From the NCBI GenBank assembly GCA_013911625.1, contig JACESW010000049.1:1-8180 (forward strand): a DNA stretch of 8,180 nucleotides, written 5' to 3'. The notes beneath the pieces are model-generated. The model did not search any database and was not told where the DNA came from. It saw only the letters and a list, made by a program, of their open reading frames with translations. Positions 1 through 5,152 of this stretch are shown here, in pieces. The position numbers were made by a program, and so were the translations under genes. Origin of the DNA: Cryomorphaceae bacterium (GTDB lineage: Bacteria; Bacteroidota; Bacteroidia; Flavobacteriales; Schleiferiaceae). Every line of letters begins with the position of its first letter. Position 1 is the first letter of the stretch.

Positions 1-615
1 GTACACTTCATCAGCGATTAGGAACAGGTCGTGTTTAAGTACGATTTCTTTCAGTTGCTCGAGCTCTTCCCTGCTGTACAAGTACCCGGTTGGATTACCC
101 GGGTTACAGATGAGAATGCCTTTTGTTTTTTCTGTGATGGCCTCCTCAAACAACTCCACAGGCGGTAGTGCAAAACCATTTTCAATGTTGGCTTCGACCG
201 GAACTACCTTAACACCGCTCGCTGTAGCAAAGCCGTTGTAGTTGGCATAGAAGGGTTCTGGGATGATAATTTCATCACCTTCATCCATTGCAGATCCAAA
301 AGTAAATAATAATGCTTCTGACCCCCCTGTGGTTACAATGATTTCATCGGTTTGTACAGGAAGGTTCTTACCGTGGTAGTATTTCGATAATCCCTCTCTC
401 AAGGAAGCAAATCCTGCGCTATGGCTGTAGGCCAAGACAGGTACTTCAGCCTCCTTTATGGCTTGCTGTGCCTCCACAGGTGTCTGAATATCGGGTTGAC
501 CAATATTTAGATAGTACACCTTGTTTCCGTTGCGCTCAGCTTGTTCTGCGAAGGGAACTAATTTGCGGATAGGGCTTGAAGGCATGCTGGTGCCTTTCTT
601 CGAAATTGATGGCAT
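1..615 (-). CDS. Class I/II PLP-dependent aminotransferase, N-terminal 205 residues (3' part outside window)
   Basis: This is a cytosolic fold-type I aminotransferase that would move an amino group between an amino acid and a 2-oxo acid using pyridoxal phosphate. The frame is open from ATG at 615 to the window edge. Visible family landmarks are an N-terminal NIGQPD substrate-side motif, a GGSEA cofactor-phosphate segment with S99, NPGNPTG at residues 171-177, and ADEVY at 201-205. N174, D202 and Y205 match in spacing the Asn194, Asp222 and Tyr225 of E. coli aspartate aminotransferase, which contact PLP. The Schiff-base lysine lies beyond the edge. Family members are about 390-400 residues, so roughly half is seen. 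ATG 615 is preferred; an in-frame ATG at 585 would still keep the conserved core. No Shine-Dalgarno sequence precedes it. The gene follows the DUF1573 gene on the same strand but is separated from it by a terminator. Substrate specificity cannot be read from this half. Confidence 0.95.
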   Translation of the reverse strand, partial: MPSISKKGTSMPSSPIRKLVPFAEQAERNGNKVYYLNIGQPDIQTPVEAQQAIKEAEVPVLAYSHSAGFASLREGLSKYYHGKNLPVQTDEIIVTTGGSEALLFTFGSAMDEGDEIIIPEPFYANYNGFATASGVKVVPVEANIENGFALPPVELFEEAITEKTKGILICNPGNPTGYLYSREELEQLKEIVLKHDLFLIADEVY

Positions 616-634
616 TGCTGTTTGTTTTGGTACT

Positions 635-663
635 AAAAAAGCCCCGCAAAAATACGGGGCTTT
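635..663 (-). terminator. Rho-independent terminator of the DUF1573 gene
   Basis: The stem is GCCCCG (641-646) paired with CGGGGC (655-660), extended by A-T pairs on both flanks, with an 8-base loop. Read on the minus strand it is followed by six T residues (640-635). It lies about 30 bp after the DUF1573 stop codon and ends only about 20 bp before the aminotransferase start. Confidence 0.85.
647..654 (-). promoter_or_regulatory. Candidate -7 promoter element for the aminotransferase, inside a terminator loop
   Basis: Read on the minus strand, these eight bases are TATTTTTG, a perfect match to the Bacteroidota -7 consensus TAnnTTTG. A start about 6-8 nt further on would give a leader of roughly 25 nt before ATG 615. 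No clear TTTG -33 element is seen 17-23 bp upstream. The whole element forms the loop of the DUF1573 terminator hairpin. That could be coincidence, but it is the only strong promoter-like sequence in the 76-bp gap. Confidence 0.4.
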
Positions 664-691
664 CTTGAAATTATTGGGACGTAATCCTGCC

Positions 692-1129
692 TTATTTGGC
701 AATCACACTACCGCCTTGTTTGGTAGGCGTCGTTTTTTGAGCCGCAGGGTTCATTACTTGTCCTTTGATGGTAAGCACAACTGTTTTGTTCGTTGCGTTA
801 GAATTTACGGTAACAGTCTTATGGAAATTACCCATACGGTTCGTATCGTATTTCACCGTAATGTTTCCTTCTGCTCCTGGAGCGATTGGTTCACGCGTCC
901 ATTTTGGAGTAGTACAACCACAAGAAGCACGCACAGAATTCAGAACTAACGGCTCTGTTCCTTCGTTTTTAAATTTGAATACACGAGTTCCATTAGCACC
1001 TTTTTCGATCTTTCCGTAGTTGATCACTTTTTCAGCAAATTGGATTTTTGCACCTTCCGTAGGTTGCTCTTGCGCTTGTGCAGCGAATCCGAATAGCGCC
1101 ACTGCTAGAGTTAGGATGAATTTTTTCAT
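692..1129 (-). CDS. Secreted DUF1573 domain protein
   Basis: A 145-residue exported protein. It starts with a classic signal peptide: MKK, a hydrophobic core to about residue 16, and an AQA/Q signal peptidase I site after residue 19, so it should act in the periplasm or at the cell surface. The rest is one beta-rich DUF1573 domain (about 28-125), an Ig-like fold related to ASH/MSP domains. It shows the typical features: NYGKIEKG, a VFKFKNEGTEPL strand, the family CGCT motif at C70-C72, PIAPG, and a closing TIKGQV strand, with a low-complexity tail. The domain is very common in Bacteroidota, but its biochemical role is not established. ATG 1129 is preferred over an in-frame start at 1174, because only the shorter form puts the signal peptide at the N-terminus and the promoter element at 1155-1162 lies inside the longer form. 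It is transcribed divergently from valS. Confidence 0.93.
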   Translation of the reverse strand: MKKFILTLAVALFGFAAQAQEQPTEGAKIQFAEKVINYGKIEKGANGTRVFKFKNEGTEPLVLNSVRASCGCTTPKWTREPIAPGAEGNITVKYDTNRMGNFHKTVTVNSNATNKTVVLTIKGQVMNPAAQKTTPTKQGGSVIAK

Positions 1130-1154
1130 GTTCAATTTCAATGTTTGAGAGTTC

Positions 1155-1185
1155 CAAATGTACTTCGAAAGCAATGGCTTTCAAA
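1155..1185 (-). promoter_or_regulatory. Bacteroidota-type promoter for the DUF1573 gene
   Basis: On the minus strand a TTTG -33 element (1185-1182) is followed after 19 bp by TACATTTG (1162-1155), a perfect TAnnTTTG -7 element. The predicted leader before ATG 1129 is about 20 nt. Both boxes and their spacing fit the published Bacteroides/Flavobacterium consensus. Confidence 0.7.
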
Positions 1186-1217
1186 GGAAATTAACAATCT
1201 CTTAGCCTATGGGTTCA

Positions 1218-1244
1218 TTGGATGCTTGCAGGCGCTTATTTTTG
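1218..1244 (+). promoter_or_regulatory. Bacteroidota-type promoter for valS
   Basis: TATTTTTG at 1237-1244 matches the TAnnTTTG -7 consensus perfectly. A TTG at 1218-1220 could be the -33 element, although the 16-bp spacer is slightly short. Transcription would begin near 1250, about 19 nt before ATG 1269 and downstream of the possible upstream ATG at 1209, which supports the shorter valS start. Confidence 0.6.
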
Positions 1245-1268
1245 CAACTTATAATTAGAACGACTTCC

Positions 1269-3854
1269 ATGCGCGAAATTGGAAAATATACCCCGGGAGA
1301 AATTGAATCTAAGTGGTACAGCCACTGGTTGGACAAGAAGTACTTTCATGCTGAAGTGTCTGATAAAGAGCCGTATACAATTGTTATCCCACCGCCTAAT
1401 GTCACAGGTGTACTGCACATGGGTCATATGCTGAACAATACGGTTCAGGACGTTCTAATTCGTCGTGCTCGTATGCTTGGTTTGAACGCTTGTTGGGTAC
1501 CGGGTACCGACCATGCGTCCATTGCAACTGAAGCAAAGGTGGTAAAGCGCCTACGCGAACAGGGCATTAAAAAGTCAGATTTATCTCGCGAGGATTTCTT
1601 GAAACATGCCTGGGATTGGACCGATGAATACGGCGGAATCATCCTAAAGCAATTGCGCCGCCTTGGAGCCTCTTGCGATTGGGACCGTACGGCATTTACT
1701 CTAGACGAAGTTCGCAGCGAGCAAGTCATTGATGTATTCATAGACCTGCACCAAAAAGGCATGATTTACCGCGGTCTGCGCATGGTGAATTGGGATCCAG
1801 TAGCACTTACGGCAGTATCGGACGAGGAAGTCATCCACAAGGAAGAGAACAGCCGTCTGTACTACATGACCTACAAGATTGAAGGATCCGATGAAGCTTT
1901 GCAAGTTGCCACGACACGTCCTGAAACCATTTTTGGCGATACTGCAGTTTGTGTGAATCCTGAAGACAAGCGCTACCAACATTTGAAAGGTAAGAAGGCC
2001 ATCGTTCCTCTAGTAGGGCGCGCCGTACCGATTATTTTCGACGAGTACGTGGATATCGAATTTGGTACAGGAGCACTGAAGGTGACTCCAGCACACGATA
2101 CGAATGACCAAATGTTGGGTGAGAAGCACAACTTGGAAGTCATAGATGTATTCGATCAACACGCTGCACTGAACGAGCACGGTGGTGCATTTGCCGGTTT
2201 GGATCGATTCGATGCACGTAAAAAAGTAGCCAAAGCCCTTGAAGAGGCGGGTCTATTGGTAGAGACCAAGGACCTTAGAAATAAAGTCGGACGCAGTGAG
2301 CGTACTGATGCTGTGATTGAGCCGCGCCTGAGTATGCAGTGGTTTTTGAAGATGTCGGATTTGGCCAAGCCTGCCATTGACGGCGTAAAATCAAGGGACA
2401 TTACCCTACATCCTCCGCACGCAGAGAAGACGTACCTATACTGGATGGAGAACATCAAAGATTGGTGTGTTTCACGTCAACTCTGGTGGGGACACCGCAT
2501 ACCAGCTTGGTACGATGCAGAGGGCAATGTGGCCGTTTGCAAGACCAAAGCAGAAGCCGTTGCAGCCCTTGGTACTGATGCTGTGCACCAAGACGAAGAC
2601 GTGATGGATACGTGGTTCAGTTCATGGCTATGGCCGTACAGCGTATTCTCTGGAAACCAGGAAGAGGAAGATTATTTCTACCCTACCAACACACTAGTGA
2701 CTGGACAGGATATCATTTTCTTCTGGGTAGCCCGTATGATCATGGCGGGATATGAGTTTAAAGGAAAACGTCCGTTCAAGGATGTATACTTCACGGGTAT
2801 GGTACGTGATAAGAAGCGTCGTAAGATGTCTAAATCCCTCGGTAATAGTCCGGATCCGCTAGATCTTATCGATAAATACGGCGCCGATGGCGTTCGTGTA
2901 GGTATGCTCATGACGGCGCCTGCAGGTAACGATTTATTGTTTGACGAAGACCTCTGTTCTCAAGGTTCTTTCTTTGCGAATAAAGTGTGGAATGCCTTCC
3001 GTTTGGTGGGCATGTGGGAGGCTGGTGCCCAGGGCATGAGTGCTTCGGAATCGCTTTCTGTACAATGGATGCGCAACAGGATTGGTGAAGCTCTTGTAGA
3101 GCTGGAAAGCAGTTTCGAAAAATACAGATTGTCTGAGGCTTTGATGACGACCTATAAGCTGGTTTGGGACGATTTCTGTTCGTGGTATCTAGAAATGGTG
3201 AAACCGGCGAAGGGTGAGCAAATCTCGGCCGAAGCGTTGGAGGCTACCAAATCAATCTTCAACACACTGTTGGAAATTATGCACCCGTTCATGCCGTTCA
3301 TTACGGAAGAATTGTGGCAGAACCTTGCAGAGCGTGAAGCAGGGCAGACCATCAACTTTGCCGCTTGGCCTACTCTCAAAGTGGAAGATCAGGCAATCCT
3401 AAAATCATATGCGCACTTCGCGGAGGTAGTAAGCGGTGTTCGTACCGTACGTAATGAAAACGGTATCACTCCGAAAGAGGTCCTTACCATTGAGATTGCC
3501 GAGGGTACGGCGCACGACGTAGCCTTTGATGCACTCATCATGAAGCTCGCCAATGTTGAGGTGATCGCAACCGTAAGCGAAGTGAAGAAATCTGCATTCA
3601 GCTTTGTAGTTGGTGGGATCAATTATACCATCCCGGCCGATGCCTTCGTGAACGTTGATGACGAGATTGCCAAGCTCGAGGAAGAATTAGCTTATACGCA
3701 AGGTTTCTTGAAGAGCGTCGAGAAAAAGCTCAGTAATGAACGCTTCGTTTCTAATGCGCCTGAGGCTGTGGTTGCCTCGGAACGTAAAAAGCAAGCAGAT
3801 GCTGAAGGTAAAATAGTCTTAATTACGCAACGCTTGGAGGCCTTAAAAGGATAA
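1269..3854 (+). CDS. valS: Valine--tRNA ligase (ValRS)
   Basis: This 861-residue cytosolic class Ia aminoacyl-tRNA synthetase charges tRNA-Val with valine using ATP. The class I signatures are complete: HMGH (the HIGH motif) at residues 50-53 after PPPNVTG, and KMSKS at 519-523. The CP1 editing domain, which hydrolyses mischarged Thr-tRNA, shows TTRPET at 215-220 and TPAHDTND at 273-280, with its conserved aspartates D277 and D280. WWGHRIPAW near 406-414 and the GQDIIFFW segment are typical of ValRS. The anticodon-binding helical domain follows, and the protein ends in the ValRS tRNA-binding coiled coil (about 797-861). Length is normal. An in-frame ATG at 1209 would add 20 residues that do not look like a synthetase N-terminus and would lie upstream of the predicted transcription start, so 1269 is chosen. 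The next gene begins 2 bp after the stop. I see no frameshift or missing catalytic motif. Confidence 0.98.
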   Translation: MREIGKYTPGEIESKWYSHWLDKKYFHAEVSDKEPYTIVIPPPNVTGVLHMGHMLNNTVQDVLIRRARMLGLNACWVPGTDHASIATEAKVVKRLREQGIKKSDLSREDFLKHAWDWTDEYGGIILKQLRRLGASCDWDRTAFTLDEVRSEQVIDVFIDLHQKGMIYRGLRMVNWDPVALTAVSDEEVIHKEENSRLYYMTYKIEGSDEALQVATTRPETIFGDTAVCVNPEDKRYQHLKGKKAIVPLVGRAVPIIFDEYVDIEFGTGALKVTPAHDTNDQMLGEKHNLEVIDVFDQHAALNEHGGAFAGLDRFDARKKVAKALEEAGLLVETKDLRNKVGRSERTDAVIEPRLSMQWFLKMSDLAKPAIDGVKSRDITLHPPHAEKTYLYWMENIKDWCVSRQLWWGHRIPAWYDAEGNVAVCKTKAEAVAALGTDAVHQDEDVMDTWFSSWLWPYSVFSGNQEEEDYFYPTNTLVTGQDIIFFWVARMIMAGYEFKGKRPFKDVYFTGMVRDKKRRKMSKSLGNSPDPLDLIDKYGADGVRVGMLMTAPAGNDLLFDEDLCSQGSFFANKVWNAFRLVGMWEAGAQGMSASESLSVQWMRNRIGEALVELESSFEKYRLSEALMTTYKLVWDDFCSWYLEMVKPAKGEQISAEALEATKSIFNTLLEIMHPFMPFITEELWQNLAEREAGQTINFAAWPTLKVEDQAILKSYAHFAEVVSGVRTVRNENGITPKEVLTIEIAEGTAHDVAFDALIMKLANVEVIATVSEVKKSAFSFVVGGINYTIPADAFVNVDDEIAKLEEELAYTQGFLKSVEKKLSNERFVSNAPEAVVASERKKQADAEGKIVLITQRLEALKG

Positions 3855-3856
3855 GC

Positions 3857-4417
3857 ATGAGCCAAGACCTAAACGCCGGAATTCATAGCCACATTGCAGG
3901 ACTCGAGAAGAAAACGGGCCAGCCTATTTCGTATTGGGTAGATATGGTCCGCTCTTGGAACGAGCCGAAGCACATGGCCAATGTCAAGCGCTTGAAAGAG
4001 GAATTCGGTATTGGTCACGGACATGCGAATATGGTGGTTCACTTGACCAAAGAAAATACCTCTCTACACATGGATGAAGGCCAAGTAGAGGATAGCGTTT
4101 TCAAGGGCAAGGAGCACTGGAAGCCTTTACATGATCGCCTCGTTGCTGGCTTGCAAGCTACCGGTTTGGAATTTGAGCTCAGCGGTAAGAAGAAGTATTA
4201 CAGCATTCGGACTTCAAAACAAGTTGGGTGTTTAGTGCCGGCCACCAAGGCTAGGTTCGAAGTTTGGATAAATGTCAAAGGGCAGGAGCCAGTGGGAAAT
4301 CTACAGCTCATGAAAGCGGGGAGTATGTGTTCGCATGTGATCCATCTCACTGAGGAGGATGCGGATATTTCAGAAGTGCTTCTCTGGCTTGAAAGGGCAA
4401 TTCAAAGGACTTTATAA
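3857..4417 (+). CDS. DUF4287 / DUF5655 domain protein
   Basis: A 186-residue, soluble-looking protein with no signal peptide or membrane segment. Residues about 8-60 (GLEKKTGQPISYW, then KEEFGIGHGHANMVV) fit the small helical DUF4287 domain. Residues about 80-183 (FKGKEHWKPLHDRL, a KKKYYSIR strand, FEVWINVKG, and a closing helix with EVLLWLERA) fit DUF5655. This two-domain order is common in Bacteroidota and Actinobacteria as an uncharacterised protein, and I assign no enzymatic function. The start codon lies 2 bp after the valS stop codon, with no Shine-Dalgarno sequence and no promoter, so it is almost certainly co-transcribed with valS and probably translated by coupling or re-initiation. 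A strong terminator follows 3 bp after its stop. The family assignment comes from recognised motifs, not from a profile search. Confidence 0.87.
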   Translation: MSQDLNAGIHSHIAGLEKKTGQPISYWVDMVRSWNEPKHMANVKRLKEEFGIGHGHANMVVHLTKENTSLHMDEGQVEDSVFKGKEHWKPLHDRLVAGLQATGLEFELSGKKKYYSIRTSKQVGCLVPATKARFEVWINVKGQEPVGNLQLMKAGSMCSHVIHLTEEDADISEVLLWLERAIQRTL

Positions 4418-4420
4418 CAT

Positions 4421-4450
4421 AAAAGCCCGGCGCGCAGCGCCGGGCTTTTT
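4421..4450 (+). terminator. Strong bidirectional rho-independent terminator
   Basis: A perfect 9-bp GC-rich stem (4425-4433 with 4437-4445, starting GCCCGG) closes a 3-base loop. It is flanked by AAAA on the left and TTTTT on the right, so it can extend to 13 bp and works on both strands. It ends the valS operon 3 bp after the DUF4287/DUF5655 stop and can also stop minus-strand transcription from the converging gene at 4537-4911. Confidence 0.93.
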
Positions 4451-4454
4451 GATT

Positions 4455-4474
4455 GCAGGGGTACAACTACCTGC
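4455..4474. repeat. Short hairpin in the convergent intergenic region
   Basis: GCAGG (4455-4459) pairs with CCTGC (4470-4474). With a 2-base bulge the stem can add a further TA/TA pair around a CAAC loop. It sits between the bidirectional terminator and a second inverted repeat, and would be part of the 3' UTR of the minus-strand gene. On its own it is weak. Confidence 0.4.
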
Positions 4475-4476
4475 AT

Positions 4477-4530
4477 GAATGGGCCCTCGAATAAATAACC
4501 ACAAACACTCACATCAAAACGAGCCCATTC
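4477..4530. repeat. Inverted repeat in the 3' region of the hotdog-like gene
   Basis: GAATGGGC (4477-4484) is perfectly complementary to GCCCATTC (4523-4530). After a 2-base bulge the pairing continues with TCG/CGA, giving 11 pairs around a 30-base, A/C-rich unpaired loop (4490-4519). It lies 6 bp past the stop codon of the minus-strand gene. It has no T tract of its own, so it is more likely a 3' UTR stem than a terminator. Confidence 0.5.
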
Positions 4531-4536
4531 TCCTTA

Positions 4537-4911
4537 TTATTTTGCCTCAATGGCTAGCGTATATACCGCTTTACAAACTCTTCTTGCAGGCTCTCCTTTG
4601 GCCCGTTTACTTACATAAACCTTTAGATCCACCTGTTTTTTTCCGTTCGGAGCGAAGTTGCTCTCAACGAGTAAATCTTCGCCTAATTGTGCATTGCTGT
4701 AGAGCTTTAAATCAATGTTCTTCACCTTGTCGCGGTAATGTTCATCGAGCATTAATGCTTCGAGACGTTCACTTTTGATTTCGTTCATGGCATCCATAAG
4801 ATTCCAAACGGTGAGCATTCCTTGAGTATCAACCATGTTGCCATCGATGCTCAACTGCTTTCTCGTTTTTAACGGACCTGCTTTTCTTACGGTGGTGAAG
4901 AAATTTTTCAT
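4537..4911 (-). CDS. Small hotdog-fold-like protein, putative thioesterase-type
   Basis: A 124-residue soluble protein without signal peptide or membrane helices. I do not recognise a named family with certainty. The pattern suggests a single hotdog domain: a GNMVDTQGML loop leading into one long amphipathic helix (about residues 31-54), then alternating beta-strands (NIDLKLYSNAQLGEDLLVES, KKQVDLKVYVSKR, ARRVCKAVYTLAI). That layout and length match acyl-CoA/acyl-ACP thioesterase relatives, but no definite catalytic residue can be named. ATG 4911 is chosen. An in-frame TTG at 4920 would add only three residues and has no ribosome-binding support. The gene converges on the valS operon and has a terminator hairpin immediately upstream of its start, leaving no room for a normal promoter between the two. 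The call of a real gene is fairly secure; the fold is inference. Confidence 0.75.
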   Translation of the reverse strand: MKNFFTTVRKAGPLKTRKQLSIDGNMVDTQGMLTVWNLMDAMNEIKSERLEALMLDEHYRDKVKNIDLKLYSNAQLGEDLLVESNFAPNGKKQVDLKVYVSKRAKGEPARRVCKAVYTLAIEAK

Positions 4912-4931
4912 TTCGTTCAAATTGTAGACAT

Positions 4932-4964
4932 AAAAAAAGCGCCCTCACATGGTGAAGGCGCTTT
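4932..4964 (-). terminator. Minus-strand hairpin terminator just upstream of the hotdog-like gene
   Basis: A 13-position stem (4936-4948 with 4952-4964, core GCGCC/GGCGC) has a 3-base loop. The one mismatch (4944/4956) is C-A in plus-strand RNA but a permitted G-U pair in minus-strand RNA. Read on the minus strand it runs into seven T residues (4938-4932), so it is built for minus-strand transcription. It is the first good terminator downstream of the O-antigen-ligase-like gene, about 190 bp past its stop, and directly follows the candidate 28-codon ORF. Its T tract ends about 20 nt before ATG 4911, so it might also attenuate that gene. Confidence 0.8.
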
Positions 4965-4973
4965 CTATATCCT

Positions 4974-5024
4974 GGGTTGTATAATTTAAATCTCTATGCC
5001 TTCACAATATTGTATACACAACCC
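4974..5024. repeat. Imperfect inverted repeat with GGGTTGT/ACAACCC ends
   Basis: GGGTTGTATA (4974-4983) faces its complement at 5013-5024, which carries a 2-base insertion, giving about 10 pairs around a 29-base loop. It overlaps the end of the candidate 28-codon ORF. The span is too short to be an insertion sequence. It could be an RNA stem in the 3' region of the upstream minus-strand gene. Confidence 0.4.
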
Positions 5025-5080
5025 TTCCACACATAAATGCGGTTATTAAAGGTTGCTGTATGAATAAATTGCTGTTGCAT
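4994..5080 (-). CDS. Candidate 28-residue micropeptide
   Basis: A short ORF runs from ATG 5080 to TAG 4994. It begins MQQQFIHTATFNN and ends VWKGCVYNIVKA, with one Trp, one Cys and a basic C-terminus. It is preceded in frame by a TAG six codons upstream and followed 30 bp later by a strong minus-strand terminator. A weak -7-like AATATTTG (5130-5123) could provide its own start; otherwise it would ride on the transcript of the upstream O-antigen-ligase-like gene. An ORF this short can arise by chance. The support is its position between a gene end and a terminator in otherwise empty DNA. I recognise no family and assign no function. Confidence 0.25.
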   Translation of the reverse strand: MQQQFIHTATFNNRIYVWKGCVYNIVKA

Positions 5081-5152
5081 TGGGCTAATGTAGTATTTCT
5101 ATTGGTAACGCAAAAGCGGTGCCAAATATTTTACAAATCTTGCTTCAACCGT

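Noticed and set aside
521..1019. Plus-strand ORFs at 521-949 and 765-1019
   Set aside because: They overlap the minus-strand aminotransferase start, a terminator and the DUF1573 gene. The encoded peptides are low-complexity, Arg/Phe-rich and resemble no family.
1236..3622. Minus-strand and alternate-frame ORFs inside valS
   Set aside because: valS is intact over its whole length with all motifs. The other frames are shadows with no domain signal.
4479..4778. Plus-strand ORF antisense to the hotdog-like gene
   Set aside because: It runs opposite a better minus-strand frame, begins within a hairpin-rich 3' region, and has a biased composition without a recognisable domain.
4912..4920. TTG at 4920 as start of the hotdog-like protein
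   Set aside because: It adds three residues only, is a rare start codon, and an ATG lies three codons downstream.
4974..5024. Small transposon or MITE bounded by the GGGTTGT/ACAACCC repeat
   Set aside because: The span is only 51 bp, the arms are imperfect, no flanking target-site duplication is visible, and there is no second copy in the window.
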